Under the pieces are notes generated by a model. That model searched no databases and had not been told where the DNA came from. It saw only the letters and a list, made by a program, of their open reading frames with translations. Below, one piece after another: positions 1 to 6,531 of a DNA stretch of 18,792 bases (position 1 is the first letter of the stretch; each line of letters opens with the position of its first letter). A program made the position numbers and the translations under genes. The stretch lies in the NCBI GenBank assembly GCA_050735975.1, contig JBOHVS010000325.1, positions 1 to 18,792 of the forward strand. Direction: 5' to 3'. Source of the stretch: DATMBL01 sp050735975. GTDB lineage: Bacteria > Desulfobacterota > Binatia > UBA9968.

Positions 1-2
1 GC

Positions 3-125
3 CGATCTCTGGAGGCGCGGTTTTGCCCCCAGCGGCTGAACTTGCTGCGCTATATGAAAGGATTTTCCGAAGTATGGTTCCCGCGGCACGACCAGATTGC
101 GCGCTGGACCTTGGAGCAGAGCTAG
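3..125 (+). CDS. C-terminal end of a polysaccharide deacetylase-family protein (partial)
   Basis: This frame is open from the window edge and ends at TAG 123-125, giving about 40 residues. The tail contains LRYMKGFSEVWFPRHDQIAR followed by WTLEQ. That pattern (a helix, then a V-W-x-x-R strand, then an IARWxLE helix) is what I recognise as the C-terminus of NodB/PuuE-type polysaccharide deacetylases, metal-dependent enzymes that remove acyl groups from sugars or open allantoin-like rings. The catalytic His/Asp motifs lie upstream of the window, so substrate and activity cannot be judged. An overlapping open frame from position 23 has no such similarity. The gene converges on the pterin-synthase-like gene and is separated from it by an inverted repeat. 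Family assignment rests on a short tail only. Confidence 0.55.
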   Translation, partial: RSLEARFCPQRLNLLRYMKGFSEVWFPRHDQIARWTLEQS

Positions 126-186
126 AGCTGATATCACCACGGAGAGCCCAGCGCGGCGAAGACGCAACCAAAATAGCAACAGATAT

Positions 187-278
187 TTCACCACGAAGGT
201 CAGGAAGAGCACGAAGTTTAGAAGTTCAAAAATATCAATTTCTGAATCCTTCGTGGCTTTCGTGTGCTTCGTGGTAAA
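187..278. repeat. Inverted repeat of the CCACGAAG intergenic type (about 30-bp arms)
   Basis: The left arm 187-216 and right arm 249-278 are imperfect reverse complements, both built on CACCACGAAG / TACCACGAAG followed by a second CACGAAG. The loop of about 32 nt is AT-rich. A degenerate third piece with CACCACGGAG lies at about 135-144. The RNA from either strand would fold into a long stem-loop. It lies between two convergent genes (stop codons at 123-125 and 300-302), so it could serve as a bidirectional transcript end, but there is no T-tract. Similar CCACGAAG repeats are, to my knowledge, widespread in environmental genomes; that is recollection, not a search. Confidence 0.7.
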
Positions 279-299
279 TGAGCCGAGCTTCAATCCGCG

Positions 300-788
300 C
301 TAGAATTCGCTGCGAAAAATACCTCGCTGGCCGCGGGCTTCTTCAACCGCCACTTCCATGTACAGGATGGTGGCGGAGAATCGTTGCTGCACGCTGCGCC
401 GAATCCGGTTCGCGACATACTCCGCTAACAATTCCGTGCTGGTGTTAATCAGCGGCAGAAGAATGACGTCGCCCCTGGGTAAGAGCAAGCGCTGTTTTTT
501 GTAAAGCACCTCGACATCTTTCGATCTACGGCGCACCTTGATCAGCGGGCTTTCCGTTTGGATCAGGGTGCGATGGTCCAGATCATCGCAGACCTTCTTC
601 ACCAGGGGTTTGAAACTTATAAAATCCAAGACGACACCGGACCTGTCCAACTCGCCTTCCATGGCGACCGAAACCTGATAGTTGTGACCGTGCAGAGGCT
701 CCCGCTGCCCGTTGGCGAAAATCAAGAAATGAGCCGATGCGAAGTTAAAGTAATCCTTGGCGACTTCGATGCTGAATCGACGCGACAT
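300..788 (-). CDS. 6-pyruvoyl-tetrahydropterin synthase / QueD-family protein (COG0720)
   Basis: This is a 162-residue tunnelling-fold enzyme of the family that acts on 7,8-dihydroneopterin triphosphate. The zinc ligands are visible: H20 in FASAHF and H33/H35 in LHGHNY. D71-H72 (DLDHRTL) matches the catalytic Asp/His region, the NTSTELLAEYVANRI motif is at 115-129, and E149/E150 near the end fits the pterin-anchoring Glu. The Cys that precedes the HGH motif in QueD and in classical PTPS is absent. Instead there is E30-P-L-HGH, resembling the E-x-x-HGH signature described for PTPS-III enzymes that make 6-hydroxymethyl-dihydropterin for folate. The product could therefore be a folate-type pterin rather than preQ0 or biopterin precursors. 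It is divergent from yqeC, with 130 bp between them. ATG at 786-788 has no clear Shine-Dalgarno. Family is sure; subfamily is uncertain. Confidence 0.85.
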   Translation of the reverse strand: MSRRFSIEVAKDYFNFASAHFLIFANGQREPLHGHNYQVSVAMEGELDRSGVVLDFISFKPLVKKVCDDLDHRTLIQTESPLIKVRRRSKDVEVLYKKQRLLLPRGDVILLPLINTSTELLAEYVANRIRRSVQQRFSATILYMEVAVEEARGQRGIFRSEF

Positions 789-918
789 GAGGCGGACGTT
801 ATCCCAAAAGGGCCGCGCCTTTCAACTCGGCTCGGAACTCCAAGCCCCAAAGTTCGGGATGATTTTTCCTAAAAAATAGGCTTGCAACTCGGGGACGGAA
901 GAGTTAGTTGAGAAAACC

Positions 919-1677
919 ATGCACCTTAAGGAGGCGGTAGGGCTCCGGGAGGGCGAAATGGTTTCGCTCATCGGCGCCGGCGGGAAAACGACAATGCTTT
1001 TTCGCCTGGCCAAAGAGCTTCGTGACGACGGGCGCAAGGTGCTGGTTACGACGACAACCAAAATCTTTAAACCGACAAAGCCTCACGTAGACCGGCTATT
1101 TCTCGTGCAAGAACCTGACGCGCTTCTTCTAGCAACCTCAGAGATCCCACGGCCCGCGATCATTGGGGCCGGTTACAACGTTGACGACGAAGGCAAACTC
1201 ATAGGAATACCCGCGGCTTGGCTGGACGCCTTCGGAAAGAGTAAACAGTTTGACGGCATTCTCGTTGAGGCGGATGGCGCCGCGTCAAGACTATTCAAAG
1301 TTCCGTCAGAGATGGAACCTGTAATACCTGAATCGTGTGATCTGACGGTTTGGATTATGGCGATTAAGGTGTTAGGAAAACCGATGCATCCGAATTGGAT
1401 TCACAGGGTAGAGCGAGCGATTTATCTCGTTGGCGGTTCGGCGGAAACTCCGCTAACTAAAGATCATATTGTCAAGCTCGTGAACAATCCGGCCGGGTGT
1501 CTCAAGGGCGTTCCCCCTCACAGCCGAAAGATTGCCCTGCTCAATCAAGCTGATAGTCTTGAGGAAATCGAACAGGCCAGAGAACTTGGAAAGGTTCTTT
1601 TGCAATCCGGGTTCGAGCGAATTTTGATCACTAGTTTCGAGAGCAATGAGACGGTTAAGGAAATTATCAACAAATAA
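919..1677 (+). CDS. yqeC: YqeC-family protein, putative selenium/molybdenum hydroxylase cofactor factor
   Basis: This 252-residue protein has a P-loop near its N-terminus (GAGGKTT, residues 19-25), a VEADGA motif at 116-121 and an NQAD motif at 209-212 resembling the NKxD base-recognition motif of GTPases. This order is typical of the family called selenium cofactor biosynthesis protein YqeC, which co-occurs with selenium-dependent molybdenum hydroxylases. Its biochemical role is not established; an NTP-dependent step in cofactor maturation or insertion is inferred. The start ATG at 919 puts the P-loop at the expected distance from the N-terminus; the upstream purine stretch is weak as a ribosome binding site. 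It is followed 19 nt later by a mocA-like gene, a pairing that supports the molybdenum cofactor context. The coxSM subunit genes lie 5 kb downstream. Confidence 0.85.
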   Translation: MHLKEAVGLREGEMVSLIGAGGKTTMLFRLAKELRDDGRKVLVTTTTKIFKPTKPHVDRLFLVQEPDALLLATSEIPRPAIIGAGYNVDDEGKLIGIPAAWLDAFGKSKQFDGILVEADGAASRLFKVPSEMEPVIPESCDLTVWIMAIKVLGKPMHPNWIHRVERAIYLVGGSAETPLTKDHIVKLVNNPAGCLKGVPPHSRKIALLNQADSLEEIEQARELGKVLLQSGFERILITSFESNETVKEIINK

Positions 1678-1696
1678 CCATCGTCGCACAGCCGAC

Positions 1697-2284
1697 ATGA
1701 TATCCGCCGTCGTTTTAGCCGCTGGTCGCGCCGAAAGAATGGGAGAGCAGAAGCTGCTCCTTCCTCTCGGCGGAAAACCCGTGCTCCAGTGGGTTCTTGA
1801 AAGCGCTTTGGCGGCGGATCTCCATGAAGTCATCTGCGTCGTGCGCGACTTGAGACCGATCCGGGAGCAGATTTCTCTCGCCGATGACCGGCTATGCTGG
1901 CTCGTCAACTATGCGGCGGATCGCGGCCAGAGCACCTCCGTCGTCGCAGGGCTTTGGGCCATCGATCCAAAGAGTGACGGCGCGCTATTCTTAGTCGGCG
2001 ACCAACCGATGATCCGCAGCGAGCTGATCGATGCTATGGTCGATCGATTCGAAAGTAGTTCGGCATGCATTGTCGCGCCTAGCTTCGAAGGGCAAACTCG
2101 AAACCCCGTCCTATTTCGGCGCGATGTTTTTCCGGAGCTGCTGCAATTAAGGGGCGATCATGGGGGTCGTGTCCTGATCGAAAAGAACCGGGATAAAACC
2201 GTGCTCGTGGAATGGGACGATGAGATTCCTTTTATGGATCTCGATGTTCGTGAGGATTATGAGCGACTCAAGCAGTTAGCCTAA
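1697..2284 (+). CDS. mocA: MocA/YgfJ-type molybdenum cofactor nucleotidyltransferase
   Basis: This 195-residue MobA-like NTP transferase is expected to attach CMP (or another nucleotide) to molybdopterin, giving the dinucleotide cofactor used by xanthine-dehydrogenase/CO-dehydrogenase-type enzymes. The N-terminal nucleotide-binding signature VVLAAGRAERMG...KLLLPLGGKPV spans residues 5-29, VGDQPM at 100-105 carries the metal-binding Asp, and RNPVLF at 135-140 followed by GDHGG matches the MocA family. I chose ATG 1697 because the conserved beta-strand begins directly after it; an in-frame ATG at 1646 would add 17 unconserved residues overlapping yqeC. No strong Shine-Dalgarno is visible, so expression with yqeC is likely. 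CMP versus GMP specificity cannot be read with certainty, but MocA-like (CMP) is favoured. Confidence 0.85.
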   Translation: MISAVVLAAGRAERMGEQKLLLPLGGKPVLQWVLESALAADLHEVICVVRDLRPIREQISLADDRLCWLVNYAADRGQSTSVVAGLWAIDPKSDGALFLVGDQPMIRSELIDAMVDRFESSSACIVAPSFEGQTRNPVLFRRDVFPELLQLRGDHGGRVLIEKNRDKTVLVEWDDEIPFMDLDVREDYERLKQLA

Positions 2285-2298
2285 GGCGACGAACACCT

Positions 2299-2400
2299 GG
2301 TTCAAGCCGTTCAAGCGGTGCCAGTCGTTCAAACCGATAAAAACCGATTCGCAACCTGTTTAATGCGAAGACGGCTGGAACGGATTGAACGGTTGAGACC
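2299..2400. repeat. Inverted array of 9-nt GTTCAAnnn repeats between convergent mocA and pyrD
   Basis: The left arm 2299-2328 contains units such as GTTCAAGCC and GTTCAAGCG in register every 9 nt. The right arm 2371-2400 is the same motif in reverse complement (GGATTGAAC, GGTTGAGAC). About 22 of 30 positions pair, giving a long imperfect stem with a loop of about 42 nt. The repeat fills the gap between the mocA stop (2284) and the pyrD stop (2404), so it may act as a bidirectional terminator or transcript-stabilising hairpin. It lacks the T-tract of a classical intrinsic terminator. Confidence 0.6.
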
Positions 2401-2403
2401 CCG

Positions 2404-3510
2404 TTAATTTTCACGCCCAACGGCATCTATGATGGATTTCAAACCGTCTCTCTCCAGCAGGCGCACAAGACCCTGATTGATCCTCTTGACGGCAGAGGGC
2501 CCCTCATAAATAAACCCGGTGTAGATTTGAACCGCGCTCGCGCCGGCTTTGATCTTCTCATAGGCATCCTCGGCGGTAAAGATTCCGCCGACCCCGATTA
2601 CCGGGAATTTCCCGCCGGCTGCTCTATACAGATGGCGGACAAAAGAAGTCGCCAACCCGCGCAGCGGTTTCCCGCTTAATCCACCGGGCTCCCGGCTCCC
2701 GGAAACGAGCGTTTCGCGCAAGAACGCGGTCGCGTTGGTAGCGATAATGCCGCTAATCTGCTCCGCTATCGCAACGTCGATAATGTCGTCGGCTTGCGAG
2801 AACTCCATATCCGGCGCGATTTTGACCAGGACGGGCTTTGGAGCGTGCCCGGCAGCGCGAGCCAGTTCCTGATTCGTCTCTTGAATCGCTTGCAACAGTA
2901 TTTTGAGGAGACTTTTCTCCTGCAGGTCACGGAGCTGGGGTGTATTCGGAGAACTGACGTTGAGGGTAAAAAAATCACCATGTGGATAGAGCTTTCTGAA
3001 CGCGGATAGAAAATCAGCGACCGCATCCTTGGTCTCGACGATCTTGCTTCTGCCGATGTTAATCCCAAGGGGAATTTTCGGCAGGCTGCGTCGCTCGCGC
3101 AAGGACTTGAGTCTTGCCGCGATGGCGGCAGCCCCGTCGTTATTGAACCCCAGCCGATTGATCAGCGCATCGTCCGCAGGCAAACGAAAAAGGCGCGGCT
3201 TGGGATTCCCAGGCTGCGCCAAAGCGGTGACCGCGCCGATCTCGAGAAAGCCAAAACCGAAACCGGCTAAAGTCTTTACCGCAACGCCGTTCTTGTCGAA
3301 ACCTCCGGCGAGCCCGACCGGATTGGGAAACGTCAGCGTACCCACTCGAACCTCGAGTCGCTTGTCTGGCACGGAGAACCATCGCTCCAGCATCCCTTCC
3401 AAGGGCGTAATCTTCGCGAGCAAGGTCAAGGTTCTTTCGTGCGTTTCTTCGGCGTCGCCCATGAAGAGGACCGGGCGAATCAAGCTTTTATAAAGCACAT
3501 CCTGTTCCAC
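2404..3510 (-). CDS. pyrD: Dihydroorotate dehydrogenase (quinone), class 2
   Basis: This 368-residue FMN enzyme oxidises dihydroorotate to orotate in pyrimidine biosynthesis and passes electrons to membrane quinones. The amphipathic N-terminal extension before the barrel (residues 1-50) is the class 2 membrane-association region. Conserved elements are GLAGGFDKNG (66-75, FMN and substrate), INRLGFNNDG (117-126), LNVSSPNTPQLRDLQ (183-197, with the class 2 catalytic Ser at S187), VKIAPD (229-234), IIATNA (255-260) and VIGVGGIFTAEDAYEKIKAG (304-323, phosphate binding). Translation starts at a GTG (3508-3510) with GAGG about 10 nt upstream. Length is normal for the class. It stands alone, with a decayed gene fragment upstream and a repeat hairpin downstream. 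Confidence 0.95.
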   Translation of the reverse strand: MEQDVLYKSLIRPVLFMGDAEETHERTLTLLAKITPLEGMLERWFSVPDKRLEVRVGTLTFPNPVGLAGGFDKNGVAVKTLAGFGFGFLEIGAVTALAQPGNPKPRLFRLPADDALINRLGFNNDGAAAIAARLKSLRERRSLPKIPLGINIGRSKIVETKDAVADFLSAFRKLYPHGDFFTLNVSSPNTPQLRDLQEKSLLKILLQAIQETNQELARAAGHAPKPVLVKIAPDMEFSQADDIIDVAIAEQISGIIATNATAFLRETLVSGSREPGGLSGKPLRGLATSFVRHLYRAAGGKFPVIGVGGIFTAEDAYEKIKAGASAVQIYTGFIYEGPSAVKRINQGLVRLLERDGLKSIIDAVGREN

Positions 3511-3526
3511 AAACCGTTGGCCTCGA

Positions 3527-3732
3527 TTACCGGTAGAGTTTCTGTAAAAAGCCGCTCTTATCGAGCTGGTCGAGATATCGCGTATCGATGAACTGCTCAG
3601 GCTTGGCGTTCTTCGCCGCTGGAACGGTTGGTGCTATTGCCGATGATCTTGAGATCGGCCCCTTACAACGCAACGGCCATCGACGAGCGGCCGTTCAACT
3701 CGCCCAGGTGGCCACCGTCGGAGAGGTCGACA
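3527..3732 (-). pseudogene. Decayed fragment of an ABC-transporter (NMT1/SsuA-like) substrate-binding protein
   Basis: This otherwise empty 238-bp gap translates on the minus strand into two recognisable pieces. One contains GADLKIIGNSTN (about 3629-3664), and the other is a C-terminal tail AKNAKPEQFIDTRYLDQLD (about 3558-3616) running on to KSGFLQKLYR and a TAA at 3527-3529. Both look like NMT1/SsuA-type periplasmic binding proteins, which have a G-A-D-L-x-x-I-G strand and end with an F-x-D...L-x-K-S-G-F-x-x-x-L-Y helix. The pieces are in different frames, a TAA precedes GADLKIIG, and the roughly 150 residues normally between them are missing. So it is a relic with a large deletion and frame damage, not a gene. 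The pyrD upstream signals lie close to the tail. Confidence 0.55.
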
Positions 3733-3748
3733 TAACTACTTAGACATT

Positions 3749-4366
3749 CTAATTCAGCGGAGCACAGGCCGAGGGAACCATCAGCATATTTTCTTGCATC
3801 ACCAGGAATTCTCTGGTTTGCGGCGGCCATCCTTCGACTGTCTTCGACGCTTCCGCTCGAAGTCGCTCGCGCTCACCGGAATCCTTATATACCCAAACGT
3901 GAATGTATTGATTGAGCGGCCCGATGAGAGTGTGCCCGGCAAACGCTAGCGGCGAGATCTTTGTGCGCGCTGGTATCACTTTGCCGAAGCGTTCCAAAAC
4001 TGTCGGCATCGTCCCCGGCTGGTAGGTATAGGTTCGAAACTCATAGATATTGCCCAGCTTGCGTTCCGGCAGCGGCGGCGAAAAAGGCGCCGGTTGGACG
4101 ATCTTGTTCTCCTGCGTGATGATGAACTCCTGGGTCTTAGGCGGCCACTTGCCGGTCTTTCTCGCTTCTTGGCCGATTCGTTCGCGGTCTTCGAAGCTCT
4201 CATAGGGCCAGATATGGACGACGCGGTTCAGCCCGCCTACTTCCGATTGCCAAAGACCCAGCAGTTTGGAGAATTGCAGCCTGGCCGTAAGCCCCTCGGC
4301 GAAGCGTTCAACAAAGTTGTTAGTCGTACCCGGTTTCAGGACATAGGTTCGCATTTCGAGAAACAT
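3749..4366 (-). CDS. NIPSNAP family protein with two tandem domains
   Basis: This 205-residue soluble protein holds two copies of the NIPSNAP fold (a dimeric alpha/beta barrel module). Copy one begins FLEMRTYVLKPGT (2-14) and ends with WPPKTQEFIITQEN (74-87); copy two begins IYEFRTYTYQPGT (107-119) and ends with WPPQTREFLVMQEN. The internal repeat is clear by eye, and a single chain may form by itself the barrel that single-domain members form as dimers. Cellular function of bacterial NIPSNAP proteins is not settled, so none is assigned. The start is well supported: GGGAGG lies 7 nt before ATG. It is transcribed divergently from the alcohol dehydrogenase gene, and a relic of a substrate-binding protein gene follows it. 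Confidence 0.85.
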   Translation of the reverse strand: MFLEMRTYVLKPGTTNNFVERFAEGLTARLQFSKLLGLWQSEVGGLNRVVHIWPYESFEDRERIGQEARKTGKWPPKTQEFIITQENKIVQPAPFSPPLPERKLGNIYEFRTYTYQPGTMPTVLERFGKVIPARTKISPLAFAGHTLIGPLNQYIHVWVYKDSGERERLRAEASKTVEGWPPQTREFLVMQENMLMVPSACAPLN

Positions 4367-4497
4367 AGCTTACCTCCCTAGTGAAATTTGTCTATCCTTC
4401 CCACAAATGCCGGAATAATTGCAACAGCCACGAACCCATCGAGCCTGCGATTTCAAAATCGAATCGAATCTGTTAAGGGCTCAGTATTCCCTAAATA

Positions 4498-4507
4498 GCG
4501 AATTCGC
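4498..4507. promoter_or_regulatory. Perfect 10-bp palindrome in the NIPSNAP/adh divergent leader
   Basis: GCGAATTCGC is self-complementary and lies 25 nt upstream of the dehydrogenase start codon, within the 166-bp divergent intergenic region. It could be a half of an operator, but a 10-mer palindrome can occur by chance and no second copy is seen here. No convincing -35/-10 pair was found in this gap. Confidence 0.15.
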
Positions 4508-4532
4508 GACGAGTTTCATTTTTGGAGGACGT

Positions 4533-5642
4533 ATGAAATCCCGAGCCGCCGTCGCCTGGGAGGCCGGCAAGCCTCTGGTCATCGAAGAAGTCGAAGTCGC
4601 AGAACCCCAGAAGGGTGAGGTCCTGCTGCAAGTCAAAGCCAGCGGGGTTTGCCATACCGACGCTTACACGCTTTCCGGCAAGGACCCGGAGGGGCTTTTC
4701 CCCGCGATCATGGGACATGAAGGCGGTGCGGTGGTCATCGACATCGGCCTGGGCGTGACCAGCGTAAAGCCGGGAGACCATGTGATTCCGCTTTACATCC
4801 CGGAGTGCGGCGAATGCAAATTTTGCCAATCCGGCAGGACGAATCTATGCGGGGCAATTCGCGGAACCCAAGGTAAAGGGGTCATGCCGGATGGCACGTC
4901 CCGTTTTTCGGTCAAGGAAAAGCCGGTTTTTCATTATATGGGAACCTCCACGTTTTCCGAATATACGGTAGTTCCGGAGATCGCCCTCGCCAAGATCAAT
5001 CCTTCGGCGCCGTTGGAAAAAGTCTGCCTTTTGGGCTGCGGCATCACGACCGGAATCGGCGCGGTGTTGAATACAGCTAAGGTGAGAGCGGGTTCTGCAG
5101 CGGCGGTGTTTGGGCTTGGCGGCATCGGTCTCAGCGTCATCCAGGGTTTGGTCCTTGCGAAGGCTGGACGCATCATCGCCATTGACGTTAATCCTCAGAA
5201 ATTCGCGATGGCCAGGCTCTTAGGCGCTACGGATTTCATTAACCCCATAGACCCGGGCCGGCCGGTTCAAGAAGTCATCGTCGATATCACGGACGGCGGC
5301 GTGGATTACTCATTTGAATGTATCGGCAATGTGAAAACGATGCGCGCGGCGCTCGAGTGTTGCCATAAAGGCTGGGGAGAGTCCGTCATCATAGGAGTCG
5401 CCGCCGCCGGAGAAGAGATCAATACCCGCCCTTTTCAACTGGTTACCGGCAGGGTCTGGCGCGGTACGGCCTTCGGCGGCGTCAAGGGGCGATCGCAGCT
5501 TCCAGGTTATATTGATAGATACCTGAGCGGCGAGATCAAAATCGACCCTATGATAACGCACAAGCTGCCCCTGGAGAAGATCAACGATGCCTTCGATCTG
5601 ATGCACCAAGGCAAGAGCATCCGCTCGGTCATCACATTCTAA
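4533..5642 (+). CDS. Class III zinc alcohol dehydrogenase (S-(hydroxymethyl)glutathione dehydrogenase type)
   Basis: This 369-residue medium-chain dehydrogenase has the catalytic zinc ligands C40, H62-E63 and C169. The structural zinc loop has four Cys at 92, 95, 98 and 106 (CGECKFCQSG...C). A Rossmann GLGGIG lies at 194-199, and D218 selects NAD. GHEGGAVV and CGITTGIGAV are class III hallmarks. The family oxidises S-hydroxymethylglutathione (formaldehyde detoxification) or S-nitrosoglutathione; no S-formylglutathione hydrolase gene is adjacent, so substrate is inferred. I chose ATG 4533 because GGAGG (4524-4528) precedes it by 4 nt and the conserved N-terminus begins there; an upstream in-frame ATG at 4419 adds 38 unconserved residues. 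Some relatives are annotated adhC or frmA. Confidence 0.92.
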   Translation: MKSRAAVAWEAGKPLVIEEVEVAEPQKGEVLLQVKASGVCHTDAYTLSGKDPEGLFPAIMGHEGGAVVIDIGLGVTSVKPGDHVIPLYIPECGECKFCQSGRTNLCGAIRGTQGKGVMPDGTSRFSVKEKPVFHYMGTSTFSEYTVVPEIALAKINPSAPLEKVCLLGCGITTGIGAVLNTAKVRAGSAAAVFGLGGIGLSVIQGLVLAKAGRIIAIDVNPQKFAMARLLGATDFINPIDPGRPVQEVIVDITDGGVDYSFECIGNVKTMRAALECCHKGWGESVIIGVAAAGEEINTRPFQLVTGRVWRGTAFGGVKGRSQLPGYIDRYLSGEIKIDPMITHKLPLEKINDAFDLMHQGKSIRSVITF

Positions 5643-5664
5643 GCTCCGCGCGAGTTGCATCCCT

Positions 5665-5683
5665 CGCTCTCTTAGGGAGAGTG
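5665..5683 (+). terminator. Short hairpin after the alcohol dehydrogenase gene
   Basis: CGCTCTC (5665-5671) pairs with GAGAGTG (5677-5683) around a 5-nt loop, giving 7 pairs with one G-T wobble, 22 nt after the adh stop. Further pairing of the flanking CCCT with AGGGG is possible with bulges. There is no run of T after it, so it is a weak terminator candidate. Confidence 0.35.
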
Positions 5684-5701
5684 TTAGAGGGGAGTCTTCC
5701 C

Positions 5702-5746
5702 GAACTGCTCGAACTGTTTGAACTATTTGAACGGCTTAAACCTGTC
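5702..5746. repeat. Five tandem 9-nt repeats of the GTTCAAnnn family
   Basis: Units of 9 nt start at 5702, 5711, 5720, 5729 and 5738; the first four begin with GAAC (GAACTGCTC, GAACTGTTT) and the fifth is degenerate. Read on the minus strand they become nnnGTTC / GTTCAAnnn, matching the arrays at 2299-2400 and 13917-13943. The array occupies the tail-to-tail gap between adh (+) and the tenA-like gene (-), ending 7 nt before the latter's stop codon. Confidence 0.65.
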
Positions 5747-5752
5747 CGTCAG

Positions 5753-6424
5753 TTAGACCGGCCACTTCTCCAAATGGTAGGCTTGATCCCAGAAAAGATA
5801 TTCGTACCGGCTGCTCAAGATGAAATGTGAGGTCATGAGCCTCTTTTCGCTGCTGTTCGCGGCGATGCCGAGTTGGTCTAGCAGTTGAATCTGCTCCCGC
5901 ACAGGCTTCCAATAGGCGTCGGAAGCATAGATCTCGATCCACTCCCGATAGATCTTCGGTTTCATGGGCCGTTTCTTGTAGAGCCGCCGTCCTATTTCGC
6001 CATAGATCCAATAACAAGGAACAATGGCCGCGACGATCTCGCCAAGGCCCCCGCCGTGCGCAACCGCCTGCAGATGTCCAATATACGCTTGAGTCGCAGG
6101 ACCCTTTGTTACCGCATCGAGATCCCTCCGAGACAACCCCAGACTCTTTCCGAAACTCGCATGGAAACTGCGCTCTACTTCCACGGCAGTCAATGCATGC
6201 CGGGCAAACAATTCCAGGGTTTCGAGATCCGGCGATTTGGCGCCGGCCCGGCAGAGGACCTGGGCGAAGTCGAGCAAATAGAGATAATCCTGAAGGATAA
6301 AGTAGGTGAAACGATCCATCGGCAAGGTCCCGGCGTGCAATTCACGAAGGAACGAATGATTTTCGATCGACCGCCAAATTTGCCCGCCGCGATGTCTCAG
6401 GCGAGCGCTGAACTTTTCCGCCAT
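5753..6424 (-). CDS. tenA: TenA/thiaminase II family protein
   Basis: This 223-residue all-helical protein belongs to the TenA/THI-4/PqqC fold. TenA salvages thiamin by hydrolysing the aminomethyl-pyrimidine fragment to HMP. The expected active-site residues are in place: D46 in LQDYLYLLDFA, the catalytic Cys C137 in VPCYWIYGEIG, and E208 in SSRYEYLFWDQAY. This residue set supports a true aminopyrimidine aminohydrolase rather than a Cys-less relative. No TPP riboswitch motif was found in the upstream gap, and no other thiamin gene is nearby, so its regulation by thiamin is not shown. It is divergent from coxS, with 107 bp between them. The ATG start matches the family length; its Shine-Dalgarno is weak. 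Confidence 0.88.
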   Translation of the reverse strand: MAEKFSARLRHRGGQIWRSIENHSFLRELHAGTLPMDRFTYFILQDYLYLLDFAQVLCRAGAKSPDLETLELFARHALTAVEVERSFHASFGKSLGLSRRDLDAVTKGPATQAYIGHLQAVAHGGGLGEIVAAIVPCYWIYGEIGRRLYKKRPMKPKIYREWIEIYASDAYWKPVREQIQLLDQLGIAANSSEKRLMTSHFILSSRYEYLFWDQAYHLEKWPV

Positions 6425-6442
6425 ATTAATCGGAATAACGGC

Positions 6443-6471
6443 TTGAAGTTTAATTAATTTCTCTCTATAAC
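6443..6471 (+). promoter_or_regulatory. Sigma70-like promoter for coxSMG
   Basis: TTGAAG (6443-6448) and TATAAC (6466-6471) are separated by exactly 17 nt of AT-rich sequence. They match the -35 and -10 consensus at 4/6 and 5/6 positions. Transcription would start near 6478, about 54 nt before the coxS ATG. It is the only good pair in the tenA/coxS divergent region. Confidence 0.45.
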
Positions 6472-6531
6472 ATAGCCGCAGTAAGCTTTCCCAGTCCTTG
6501 TCACAGCAAATTTGCGTCGAAAGGAACCGCG

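Noticed and set aside
23..303. Two overlapping open frames near the left edge (84 and 68 residues)
   Set aside because: They run through the inverted repeat, lack ribosome binding sites and have no family resemblance; the frame ending at 125 has recognisable deacetylase-tail sequence instead.
5885..6457. 190-residue open frame opposite tenA
   Set aside because: Shadow of tenA, whose catalytic residues are all present on the other strand.
6425..6531. Possible TPP riboswitch upstream of tenA
   Set aside because: The conserved CUGAGA and second thiamin-box elements are not found on the minus strand of this gap.
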